In this document: in pieces, positions 7,916 through 15,833 of the stretch
Layout: each line of letters opens with the position of its first letter
Numbering within the stretch: the first letter of the stretch is position 1
DNA from: JBEIGE01 sp040382055
GTDB lineage: Bacteria; Pseudomonadota; Gammaproteobacteria; Burkholderiales; Burkholderiaceae_C
DNA length: 33,877 bases
Assembly: GCA_040382055.1 (NCBI GenBank)
Contig: JBEIGE010000029.1
Span: forward strand, 1-33,877
Direction: 5' to 3'
Program-made: the position numbers and the translations under genes
The notes under the pieces: model-generated
Told to the model about the DNA's origin: nothing
Database searches by the model: none
The model's input: the letters and a program-made list of their open reading frames with translations, nothing else

Positions 7916-9066
7916 GTGGGCAGCACGTCCGCGCTGAGTCGCGCAATTTCCTTGCGCAGATGCTTGATCGCTGGGGTGACGATGGCGACAAAATGGGATT
8001 CACGAACCCTGCGTTGAACCTCGGAGCTGAGCAGGTAACCGCGCGCACCCTGATGCATTAGCCCTGACTGCGCCGCCCGCAGGGCCAATTCGGCACCATG
8101 GGCTCGGGCGTCAAGGACGTCAATGAAAAATTCAGTAGAGGTATCAAACGGCGTTTGCGCAAGCTTCATGACCCGAGCGGACAAGGCATCAAGCTCCGCC
8201 TGAAGCGCGTCAGGCCGTTCATCCAGAAACTCGTTCACGTGACCCAACTGGTCTTCTACCGCCCATATGGAATCGATCGCGCCCTGTGTCACGCCAATTG
8301 CCATTCCGCACTGGAGCATGACAAACGCGCCCCGAATACGGGCAATGGTCGGTTTGGCAGGATCTGCAATGGTGTCAGTAGCGCCAACGAAAACATCTGT
8401 GAGTCGCAAGGCAAAGGTGCCGGTGCCTTCCATGGCCGAAAAACTGGGGCAGTTGCGAAGCTCCACACCGGGCGCATCGCAGCGCAGAAGAAACATCAAT
8501 TCCCTGGCCGCTACACCGGGTGGAACGTCTACCGCAGCAATGGCACCGCAGTAATGATCCGGTCCCAGATGACTGACCCAAGGCAGACTGCCATTGACCC
8601 GGTAGCCGCCTTCAACCGGCGTTGCCTTGAGCAGCAGGCTTTCAATCTGGGCATAACTTTTCATGGGGTTGGACAAGGCAGTGCCTCCCATCCGTGTACC
8701 GCTGGCGTGCTGCATCAGCACTTCACCCATGAGCGCTGGATTGCCTGATTGCTGCAGGTACAAACCGCATACCGCTTGACACCACATCATGAAGCCGGTG
8801 GCACCGCACACTTTGGACACCTCGGCCATAGACCGGATGGCCAATTCAAAGTCTCCCTTTCCGGCAGGCGCATCAAGGTGAGCACTCATAGCTCCCAGGG
8901 CTGCCAATTCTTGAAGAATATGTTTGGGGTAAAAACCTTGGCGATCGATGGCATCTACCGCCCGGAGCAACGGACCCTGGGCGATTTCCCGAATCCGCAC
9001 GAGCATGGCGCTGTTCAGAGTGACAGGGGTCTGCGCAAGTTCTGGTGGCAGGTCGGCGAGGTGCAT
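7912..9066 (-). CDS. Acyl-CoA dehydrogenase-fold flavoprotein, possibly a monooxygenase
   Basis: This 384-residue protein has the overall layout of the acyl-CoA dehydrogenase superfamily: an N-terminal helical domain, a middle beta domain (GGTALSNP near 128, GGYRVNGSLPWVSH near 153-166) and a C-terminal helical bundle with RGYLLSSEVQRRVRES near 342-357. Where ordinary short- and medium-chain dehydrogenases carry the catalytic glutamate in a YEGT-type motif, this protein has IVTPA (about 362-366). Members of this fold without that glutamate include flavin-dependent monooxygenases such as DszC- and SfnB-type enzymes. Coupling to a rubredoxin reductase by a four-base overlap, and a sigma-54 promoter upstream, fit a redox role other than beta-oxidation. 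The substrate is unknown. Confidence 0.8.
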   Translation of the reverse strand: MHLADLPPELAQTPVTLNSAMLVRIREIAQGPLLRAVDAIDRQGFYPKHILQELAALGAMSAHLDAPAGKGDFELAIRSMAEVSKVCGATGFMMWCQAVCGLYLQQSGNPALMGEVLMQHASGTRMGGTALSNPMKSYAQIESLLLKATPVEGGYRVNGSLPWVSHLGPDHYCGAIAAVDVPPGVAARELMFLLRCDAPGVELRNCPSFSAMEGTGTFALRLTDVFVGATDTIADPAKPTIARIRGAFVMLQCGMAIGVTQGAIDSIWAVEDQLGHVNEFLDERPDALQAELDALSARVMKLAQTPFDTSTEFFIDVLDARAHGAELALRAAQSGLMHQGARGYLLSSEVQRRVRESHFVAIVTPAIKHLRKEIARLSADVLPT

Positions 9067-9092
9067 GATGTTGCCTCTGATTTGTGGTTGGA

Positions 9093-9656
9093 CTAATCGG
9101 TCAGACTGATATCGAAGGGAATTGGGTTACGCATGGAGTTAGCGACTGGAGAGTAAAAATTGGCGTGCTGAACGATGTCATCAAGCACGTCGCGTGGGGC
9201 ATCGCCCTCCAGCAGTACTTTCACACGGATGGCCTGAAAGCCCATTTCTGGCGGCAACTTACCCAAAGCACCGCCCGCACCCCAGGCGGCCGGGTTGCCG
9301 ATATCGCCTTCAATGAATAGTTCAAGTTTGCTGAGCTTGACTTGTTTCCAGGTGGCCACAGCAGTGATACCGACCGCGAGGCAACCACCCAGACCAGACA
9401 AGACTATCTCACCAGGAGCAGGCGCGGTATCCTGTCCAAACAGGTGCAGTGGCTCGTCCACTACCACCGCTTGATGCTGGCCCACATAGCTCAGCGAGCG
9501 ATACTGCCCTTCCATGACGGTATGCACTTTGTTGGTGCCACGGGAGCCCGGGTTATTTCGTCCCTTGTCGGCAAACGCCGCAAGTCCTTGTGCATCGATG
9601 GGCCGCAAATAGGCTTTGACGGTTTGAACAGGGGCTGACAGTTCGGTGGTGCTCAT
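9093..9656 (-). CDS. OsmC-family protein
   Basis: The product is 187 residues and carries the OsmC/Ohr fold signature LSGLGGCLAVGITAVATWK around residues 87-104, with C92 as the expected peroxidatic cysteine. The second cysteine of classical OsmC/Ohr (in a CPV-type motif) is replaced: this protein has YSPVANS, with S169 at that place. A thiol peroxidase cycle through an internal disulfide therefore seems unlikely. ATG at 9656 is chosen over a TTG at 9686, because the predicted sigma-54 transcript starts near 9685. It is the first gene of a three-gene operon, 26 bases before the acyl-CoA-dehydrogenase-like gene. Confidence 0.85.
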   Translation of the reverse strand: MSTTELSAPVQTVKAYLRPIDAQGLAAFADKGRNNPGSRGTNKVHTVMEGQYRSLSYVGQHQAVVVDEPLHLFGQDTAPAPGEIVLSGLGGCLAVGITAVATWKQVKLSKLELFIEGDIGNPAAWGAGGALGKLPPEMGFQAIRVKVLLEGDAPRDVLDDIVQHANFYSPVANSMRNPIPFDISLTD

Positions 9657-9695
9657 GGTGTTTTCTTGGTAGATTGAAAGTGACAACTGCCTCTA

Positions 9696-9711
9696 TGCAA
9701 CCTCCATGCCA
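9696..9711 (-). promoter_or_regulatory. Sigma-54 promoter of the OsmC / ACAD-like / rubredoxin-reductase operon
   Basis: On the minus strand the sequence reads TGGCATG-GAGG-TTGCA, a -24/-12 element with one change from TGGCACG-N4-TTGCA and the exact GG-N10-GC spacing. The predicted start of transcription is near 9685, about 29 bases before the OsmC start codon. Sigma-54 promoters need an AAA+ activator bound upstream. No clear NtrC-type palindrome is visible, so the activator is unknown. Confidence 0.75.
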
Positions 9712-9805
9712 TGTGCACGCCACTTGCTGTTGATTGTGCAAAAACGGCTCAAACGCTGGCCTAACCCTTGTGAGACCCAAGTGGAGCCACGGCTGGTTAC
9801 GCAGT

Positions 9806-9822
9806 GGCCGCACTGAGCGGCC
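9806..9822. repeat. Perfect palindrome GGCCGC-N5-GCGGCC
   Basis: The two 6-bp arms are exact inverted repeats around ACTGA. The element lies just after the stop of the histidine-phosphatase gene and is centred about 129 bp upstream of the predicted sigma-54 start at 9685. It could be a weak terminator stem, but no T run follows on the minus strand. The distance also suits an activator site for the sigma-54 promoter. Confidence 0.45.
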
Positions 9823-9826
9823 CTAC

Positions 9827-10495
9827 TCAGGCGTAAGTGATCAGGCCGTGGTCGTCCGGATGATCGAGATGCGGCAGGGTGTTGAACGTCAGCAAGGTGT
9901 GGCGCTTAGGGTTAAAGCTGAATTCGGTCACGGCGCTGTTGCGGATACGCATATTGAGTTCAACCGTGGTCTCGCAGGGTGTGCCTAGAACCTGACCAAC
10001 CGCGGTGGCAATCGGGCCGCCGCTGGAGACCAGCAGCACAGTACCGTCAAAGTTTTCACGAACATGATCCAGCACCCTTTGCATCCCTGCCTTAAATTCA
10101 GCATAGCTGGGCATGCCCTGGGGTTGTTGCGTGCCCTGCATCCAAAGCGTCAAGCCTTTGCGCAGCAATCTGAAATGATGTTTATAGAGCTCAGGCGTAT
10201 CTGGCCTGGGCAGAGACTCGGGATAAACCGATGCAATTACTGCTTGGCTATCGTATTCATTCAAGCCACTCCAGCCATGGCGCTCGTGATTAAAGTCGCC
10301 CCCGTCTTTGATGCCCTCCCAGGTCTGGACGTGGCGCTCTAAGGTACCGGTCAAAACAGCGTCGAGTTTCACGCCCCTATGTTTGAGGTATTGACCCAGT
10401 CTGAAGCTTTGCTGGTAGCCCAAGGGGCTGAGCTGGTCGTAGTTGTCTGCCCCGAACGAGGCCTGCCCATGACGCACCAGATAGAGTGTTCCCAT
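9827..10495 (-). CDS. Histidine-phosphatase-superfamily (phosphoglycerate-mutase-like) protein
   Basis: The 222-residue protein opens with YLVRHGQAS, the phospho-histidine motif (H9) of the superfamily, and has the conserved arginine in LERHVQT (R54) and a candidate acid at E80. The second catalytic histidine, normally in a SHGG-type motif, is S158 here (LLVSSGGPIA). Activity may be altered, or a different residue may take over; related subfamilies with this substitution may exist. The gene starts 25 bases after the flgL stop on the same strand with a poor ribosome binding site, so it may be read through from the flagellar operon. A flagellar role is not shown by sequence. Confidence 0.8.
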   Translation of the reverse strand: MGTLYLVRHGQASFGADNYDQLSPLGYQQSFRLGQYLKHRGVKLDAVLTGTLERHVQTWEGIKDGGDFNHERHGWSGLNEYDSQAVIASVYPESLPRPDTPELYKHHFRLLRKGLTLWMQGTQQPQGMPSYAEFKAGMQRVLDHVRENFDGTVLLVSSGGPIATAVGQVLGTPCETTVELNMRIRNSAVTEFSFNPKRHTLLTFNTLPHLDHPDDHGLITYA

Positions 10496-10520
10496 GGACT
10501 GAGCTTAACTTGTCAGGTGT

Positions 10521-11786
10521 TTAGCTGATGAAGTTGAACAGCGATAACTTTTGAACCTGTGCATAGGTTTGCAGTGCGGCCTGATAGCCGGTCTGTTGTT
10601 TCTGAAACTCGGAAATGCCTTTGATCATGTCCAGGTCTTCCACGCGTGACCGGTCAGCCTCTAGATCGATGCTGCGCTTGCCCTGGTTGCTGCTGATCCT
10701 GTCGGCACGGTTCAAAAAATCGCCGGCCTGGCCGCGGATGGCTGAAATACGCGCCATACCGATGTCAATGTTGTTGAGCGCCTGGCCAACCGCCTGAGTG
10801 ACGTCGTTGCCGTCAGTGGCGCCTCCAATGTCTTTGATGGCGTTATCCAGCACGCTGAAGATGCTGGCACTGGGGTCGACCTTAATTGTGTCCCCCACTG
10901 CGGGTGTGCCGGTGATGGTCAATGAAATGCCGGGCATGACAGTGACGGGAATAATCCCGGTTTGCGTGGACGGATAACTGGTCGTCAAGCCCGTGTAAGG
11001 TCCGCCTACATTGGGATTTTCAGCTACGTCATAGGTCACGGTCGTGATTCCGGCCGTCGTGTTAACACCCGTCACGCTGATCGAGTAGGCCGAGCCGTTG
11101 ACCAGACTGCTGTTCGCCAGCGACACGCTGGTGGTAGTCAGTGTGCGGTTATTTGGGATGATACCGGTGATGCTGTTGCTGACTTTGACGTTGTAGACCC
11201 CGTCTCGCGCAGCCTTGTGCATAAAGCCGCTGTCGCCATCAAGTGCCAAAGGAATGCCAACGTCCGAGTTGGCGGTTTGGCCTGGTAACCCGTTGAAAGT
11301 GTAGTCTTGAGGCGGTGCGGTCGGGCCGGTAAAGGGGGCCAGGGCGCTACCAAGTCCGCCGAAAATCGGTAGTCCGCTGGCGTCCTTGCGGTTAGCTATC
11401 TGAAACAACTGATCGCGCAAGCCGCTGAGCTCAAAAGCAATTGATTTGCGTTGCTCTGTGCTGTAGGCGGCATTGCCGGACGCAAAGACACGCTCGCGGA
11501 TCGTCTGTAGCGCCTCCGACGCTTCTCCCAAAGCCCCTTCAGCGGTCGAGATGGCGCTGCGTTGCGACTCCAGCGCACGCAGATCTGCCGCAATGCGGGT
11601 AATGCGTGTCAGCGAGCGCTCGGCCTGGGCTGCGCTGGTGGGGTCATCACTGGCCACCACAACGCGTTTGCCCGAAGTCATTTGATCCTGTAAGTTGGAC
11701 AGATTGGTTTGTCGTGCCAGCAGATTGCTGCGCGTGATGTCATAGGCGTTGGAACTTCCAAGTCGCGAAAACGAAGGTGTGGTCAT
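10521..11786 (-). CDS. flgL: Flagellar hook-filament junction protein FlgL (HAP3)
   Basis: FlgL forms the second ring between hook and filament and is exported by the flagellar type III apparatus. The 421-residue protein has the flagellin-like N-terminus (SNLLARQTNLSNLQDQMTSG) and C-terminus (RVEDLDMIKGISEFQKQQ, ending in LSLFNFIS), which pair as coiled coils. The middle, rich in Thr, Ser and Gly, is the variable surface domain. Size is larger than the roughly 317 residues of E. coli FlgL, because of the middle domain. It follows flgK with a 24-base gap and is the last recognisable structural gene of the flgB-L operon. Confidence 0.94.
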   Translation of the reverse strand: MTTPSFSRLGSSNAYDITRSNLLARQTNLSNLQDQMTSGKRVVVASDDPTSAAQAERSLTRITRIAADLRALESQRSAISTAEGALGEASEALQTIRERVFASGNAAYSTEQRKSIAFELSGLRDQLFQIANRKDASGLPIFGGLGSALAPFTGPTAPPQDYTFNGLPGQTANSDVGIPLALDGDSGFMHKAARDGVYNVKVSNSITGIIPNNRTLTTTSVSLANSSLVNGSAYSISVTGVNTTAGITTVTYDVAENPNVGGPYTGLTTSYPSTQTGIIPVTVMPGISLTITGTPAVGDTIKVDPSASIFSVLDNAIKDIGGATDGNDVTQAVGQALNNIDIGMARISAIRGQAGDFLNRADRISSNQGKRSIDLEADRSRVEDLDMIKGISEFQKQQTGYQAALQTYAQVQKLSLFNFIS

Positions 11787-11810
11787 GAGCTTACTCTCCA
11801 GAACGTCGGC

Positions 11811-13742
11811 TTAGCGGGAAACAGACTGCATCAAGGCGTCAAAAATCGACTGGGCCACCTGAATCATCTTGGCGGATGCCTGGTAGCTCTGCTGGAACTG
11901 CAGCAGCTTGGCGGCCTCTTCATCCAGGTTCACGCCCGAAATACCTGCGCGGTCTTTATCGAGGTTGGTTGCGATTGAGGATGACACTTCAGCCGCATAG
12001 TTGGCGCTTTGCGTGCGAATACCGATGGTCGAAATCAGACCTGCAAAGCCATCGGTCAAGGCAACGCCGTCAAACACGGCCTTGTCGCGCAGTTTCGTCA
12101 AGGCCGTTGCATTGGCTGAATTTGTCGCCACAAAGCTTGCTGGCATAGCCTTCACAACGAAGGTGTCATTGACTTTGGGTGTACCTGTAAGTTGCAAAGA
12201 CCACTCCGGAGGGGTCGTGGTACCGGTAATAGTTTGGCCCGGTATGTAGTTAAAGGTGCCTGCCAGATCGCTTCGCGTGTACTGGGTTGCAGAAGTAAAT
12301 GTCAGGGTGACCGGAGCCGCGTTGAGATTGGCCGTTGGATTGATCAGCGCCTGCAGGGAGACTTGTTGCAGACTTCCCATATTGTTAGCGCCCATCTGGC
12401 CGGCCACCGGACTGGCCACGGCCAGCGCACGTGGATTTAAAAACTCGCTTTTAATGTTATTTGCGACGGTACTGAACGGTTTGAATAAAAACCGGTCGCC
12501 TGTTACCCCGAGAGTGGTCGTAGAAAAAGTCAGGCCATCCAGCGTGAACGAAGTTGCGCCGTTAAAAGTCAGTCCACTGGTGACTTTGCCGTCCGAGAGT
12601 CGTGTCATGGTCACCGTATTGCTGGCGGTGTAACTCATCTCGTAGTCTGAGGCAACTAACTGGGTAGCGTCAGCAACGGCTAAGGTTGGTGTGCTGGTGG
12701 TGCTGGCGTTCAAGGTGGCTGGCGCGACAGGTTTAAGGACGTTGAGGGCGGTAAATGTGTTGGCCGAAAACAAATTGCCGCCGACATTGCCATCGAGATC
12801 CAGGCCAAGTTTGTGCTGGTCATTCATGACTGTGGAGATTGCCAGCGTTAACCTGCCCAATAAATTTCGACCCTCATTGAGGTCAGTGTTCTGAAACCTC
12901 AGCAGCCCGGCGACTTCGCCGCCGCCCAGACTGTTTTCATCCAGGGTCAAGGTCACGCCGTTTCGCGTGATTGCAAGTTTGTTTTTCAGGGAGTCACCGA
13001 AGTCATCCTCAACGATGGAGACTTTGGCGGCATTGACGCCCAGGACCAAAGCTTGGCTGCCACCGATAAAGACACTGACCGTACCATCGTCGGCTGGGAG
13101 GTTCGATGTTTGTACAAAGGTATTGAGCGTCCGGATAAGCTGGTCACGACGGTCCAGCAAGTCGTTGGGTGGCTGCCCATTGACTGTGGTGCGCGAAATG
13201 GCCAGATTCACGTCAGCAATGCCTTGGGCCAAGCTGTTGATAGTGTCTGTTTTTTGGCTTAGTGATTGCGCGGTTCCTTGCTGGATATCCTGCATGGTTC
13301 TGGCAGCTGCCCGCATGCGGGATGCGGTTTCATCAATCCGGCTCAGCGCAACGGTCCGGGCGGTTTGGTCGGTTGGTGCTGTGACGACATCCGAGAACGC
13401 ATTGAGCATGTCGCTGATGGCAGCACCCAAACCATTCTTGCCGCCTTCGAAGACACCTTGTAACTGCTTCAAACTGTTGGCCCGTGCAACGTCGGCCGAT
13501 TGAACGGAAGTGGCCATCGTGGCTTGCCGTGTCAGAAACTCACTGTAAGTTCTCTGGATGGTCTGAACGCTGACCCCTCGCCCTATATACCCGCCCTGCC
13601 CAAGTATCCCGGTTTCTGTTTGAAGAACAGCTTTCTGCCGCGAGTACCCTTCCGTATTGACGTTCGCAATATTGTTGCCTGTGGTTTGCAGGGCAATCTG
13701 GTTTGCCTGCAAGCCCTGGGAGCCAATGTTCAGAATCCCCAT
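11811..13742 (-). CDS. flgK: Flagellar hook-filament junction protein FlgK (HAP1)
   Basis: FlgK is the hook-proximal junction protein. The 643-residue sequence begins with the family motif of rod/hook proteins (GLQANQIALQTTGNNIANVN) and ends with the conserved LLQFQQSYQASAKMIQVAQ segment. The central part is a long Thr/Ala/Ser-rich variable domain. No signal peptide is present, as expected for type III export. It lies 12 bases after flgJ. FlgN, encoded near 22.4 kb in the same window, is the usual export chaperone for FlgK and FlgL. Confidence 0.96.
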   Translation of the reverse strand: MGILNIGSQGLQANQIALQTTGNNIANVNTEGYSRQKAVLQTETGILGQGGYIGRGVSVQTIQRTYSEFLTRQATMATSVQSADVARANSLKQLQGVFEGGKNGLGAAISDMLNAFSDVVTAPTDQTARTVALSRIDETASRMRAAARTMQDIQQGTAQSLSQKTDTINSLAQGIADVNLAISRTTVNGQPPNDLLDRRDQLIRTLNTFVQTSNLPADDGTVSVFIGGSQALVLGVNAAKVSIVEDDFGDSLKNKLAITRNGVTLTLDENSLGGGEVAGLLRFQNTDLNEGRNLLGRLTLAISTVMNDQHKLGLDLDGNVGGNLFSANTFTALNVLKPVAPATLNASTTSTPTLAVADATQLVASDYEMSYTASNTVTMTRLSDGKVTSGLTFNGATSFTLDGLTFSTTTLGVTGDRFLFKPFSTVANNIKSEFLNPRALAVASPVAGQMGANNMGSLQQVSLQALINPTANLNAAPVTLTFTSATQYTRSDLAGTFNYIPGQTITGTTTPPEWSLQLTGTPKVNDTFVVKAMPASFVATNSANATALTKLRDKAVFDGVALTDGFAGLISTIGIRTQSANYAAEVSSSIATNLDKDRAGISGVNLDEEAAKLLQFQQSYQASAKMIQVAQSIFDALMQSVSR

Positions 13743-13754
13743 GATTTAACCCGT

Positions 13755-14621
13755 TCAGGCTTGAGCCCGCTGCACTTGCAGCGTGGCATTGATGGCCCGG
13801 CTGAGCTTGTCGGCATAAAGGGGATCGGTGGCATAGCCGGCACGTTGCAGACCTATTGCATAGGCCTGAACCGAACCGGTTTGCTCACGTGCCTTGGCGT
13901 AGCGCGGCGTATCGGAGATCAGCCGGGCGTAATCTTTGAAGGAGTCTTCATAAGAGTCATAGGCCCTGAAATTCGCAACGGTCTTCTTGGCTTCACCATT
14001 GACATACTCCGTCGTGGTGATTTTTGCCACCTTGCCGGTCCAACCCGGTCCGGCCTTGATGCCAAACAGGTTGAACGATGGACTGCCGTCCTTCATTTTG
14101 ATCTGGTGCTTACCCCAGCCGGTCTCGTGCCCGGCCTGGCCGATCATGAAGCTCGCAGGAATACCGCTGGTTTGCGCAACACGTTCTGCAACTTCGGTGT
14201 GTCTCTGTACAAAACCGGTCTGACTGATTTTGGCGGCAGTGGCCGGAGAGACAGAACTTGCTTGGGGTTTTTGCTGGCTGGCGCTGACTTTGTCAGTCGG
14301 GTTGGGAACCCCCATTTGCCGGGATAGCTGGGCGGCAATCATGTCGGACAAGCCGCCGGGCTGGCCCGACATCTGAACCGCAAACTGTTGGTCCAGCAGG
14401 TCTGTACCCAAGTCGCCGCCAGGGCTGTCAAGCAGGCCTGACTTCATGGTGGCTTCACGCATGCTTTTGATCATCTCGCGCATGAACAGCGACTCAAACT
14501 GTTTGGCGGTCTCCCTGATCGCTGTGGGCGTGCTTTGGCCAGCCTGGAGCTTGAGCGCATTGAGAGTGCGTGCGTCCGCAGCCAGCCCGTTGGAGCCTGA
14601 AGTGAGCGGGTTCATGCTCAT
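13755..14621 (-). CDS. flgJ: FlgJ, rod cap with peptidoglycan hydrolase domain
   Basis: FlgJ caps the growing rod and cuts the cell wall for it. Residues about 35-100 are the rod-binding domain (AKQFESLFMREMIKSMREA, GLSDMIAAQLSRQ). A Ser/Ala/Gln-rich linker precedes the C-terminal glucosaminidase domain from about 135, with the catalytic glutamate E166 in GQAGHETGWGKHQ. It is thus the two-domain form typical of beta- and gammaproteobacteria, not the short form. Its start overlaps the flgI stop by one base (TAATG), indicating translational coupling. Confidence 0.96.
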   Translation of the reverse strand: MSMNPLTSGSNGLAADARTLNALKLQAGQSTPTAIRETAKQFESLFMREMIKSMREATMKSGLLDSPGGDLGTDLLDQQFAVQMSGQPGGLSDMIAAQLSRQMGVPNPTDKVSASQQKPQASSVSPATAAKISQTGFVQRHTEVAERVAQTSGIPASFMIGQAGHETGWGKHQIKMKDGSPSFNLFGIKAGPGWTGKVAKITTTEYVNGEAKKTVANFRAYDSYEDSFKDYARLISDTPRYAKAREQTGSVQAYAIGLQRAGYATDPLYADKLSRAINATLQVQRAQA

Positions 14622-15763
14622 TAAATAATCTCCAGCTCCGCGTTCAAGGCACCTGCAGCTTTGATGGCTTGAAGGATAGCCAGCAGGTCCTGGGGTGTTG
14701 CGCCCAGCGCATTGAGGGCACGCACCACATCTGAAAGCAGGGGTGCGGCGGGAACCTGAATCAAAATGCCCGGCTCCTGACGAATCTCAATATTGGCCCT
14801 CTCGGTGACCACGGTTTGTCCGGAAGATAGCGGCCCGGGTTGGCTGATGACGGGCGTTGATGAAATGCTGACCGTCAGGTTGCCGTGGGCAATCGCACAG
14901 GGCCCCAATGTGACCGCCTGGTTCAATACGATGGAGCCGGTTCTGGAATTGATGATGACTTTGGCCGCAGGGACGGATGTCGTCAGCGGCAGCTCTTCCA
15001 TTTCGGCAATGAAGCTGATGCGCGCATTGGGATCGGCCGGTACTTGCACATCAACAGTGCGGCCATCGAGGGCCTGGGCCACACCATTGCCGAAACGCCT
15101 GTTGATGGCCTCGGCCACTTTTCTGGCAGTTTGAAAATCAGAGGCTTCAAGTCCCAGGCGGATGCTGCTACCTTGCAGCAGTGGTGTTGCCACAGCCCGT
15201 TCAATCTGGGCTCCGCCAGGAATACGGCCTGCGCTGAGGTGGTTAACCTGAACCCGGCTGCCGCCCGCTGATGCCCCGGCACCTGCAATCAGCAGGTTGC
15301 CTTGTGCCAGTGCGTAAATTTCGCCATCTGCGCCCTTGAGCGGTGTCGCTATTAATGTGCCGCCGCGCAGGGAGCGGGCATTACCCAGGGAGGAAACGGT
15401 TACGTCCACTGTTTGACCAGGACGTGCAAAAGCCGGTAACTGTGCGGTCACGATGACTGCAGCCACGTTTTTGAGTTGCAATCTTGCCAGGGTGGCCGCA
15501 GGTAGCGTGATGCCCAGTTGTTGCAGGTAGTTGCTGAGCCCTTGTGAGGTGTAGGGCACCTGTGTGGTTTGGTCGCCTGTGCCGTCCAGGCCGACGATCA
15601 GGCCAAAGCCGGTCAGCTGGTTGCTTCGAACCCCCTCAATGCCAGCGACTTCCTTGATCCGGCTGGCCTGGACTGGCCCTGCCACCAAGCCAATGGCGAG
15701 TAGCATCACGACAAGGTAGAACCTGGTCGTGAGTGGCTTGATGAAGGATGTCAGGAAAATCAT
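14621..15763 (-). CDS. flgI: Flagellar P-ring protein FlgI
   Basis: FlgI builds the P ring in the peptidoglycan layer. The 380-residue precursor has a Sec signal peptide (hydrophobic FYLVVMLLAIGLVAGPVQA, cleavage about residue 33). Conserved segments follow: RIKEVAGIEGVRSNQLTGFG and VGLDGTGDQTTQ near the N-terminus, and SDVVRALNALGATPQDLLAI at the C-terminus. Its length is normal for the family. The gap to flgH is 70 bases and contains no clear terminator. The stop overlaps the flgJ start. Confidence 0.97.
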   Translation of the reverse strand: MIFLTSFIKPLTTRFYLVVMLLAIGLVAGPVQASRIKEVAGIEGVRSNQLTGFGLIVGLDGTGDQTTQVPYTSQGLSNYLQQLGITLPAATLARLQLKNVAAVIVTAQLPAFARPGQTVDVTVSSLGNARSLRGGTLIATPLKGADGEIYALAQGNLLIAGAGASAGGSRVQVNHLSAGRIPGGAQIERAVATPLLQGSSIRLGLEASDFQTARKVAEAINRRFGNGVAQALDGRTVDVQVPADPNARISFIAEMEELPLTTSVPAAKVIINSRTGSIVLNQAVTLGPCAIAHGNLTVSISSTPVISQPGPLSSGQTVVTERANIEIRQEPGILIQVPAAPLLSDVVRALNALGATPQDLLAILQAIKAAGALNAELEII

Positions 15764-15833
15764 GATTCTGTTCTTAAGTTGGCGGACAAAGAGCCGTTAA
15801 TAACGATAAGACTGAATCTATTTTGATCGCTGA

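Noticed and set aside
9657..9686. TTG start adding 10 residues to the OsmC-like protein
   Set aside because: The predicted sigma-54 start of transcription is near 9685, so the TTG would be at or before the RNA 5' end.
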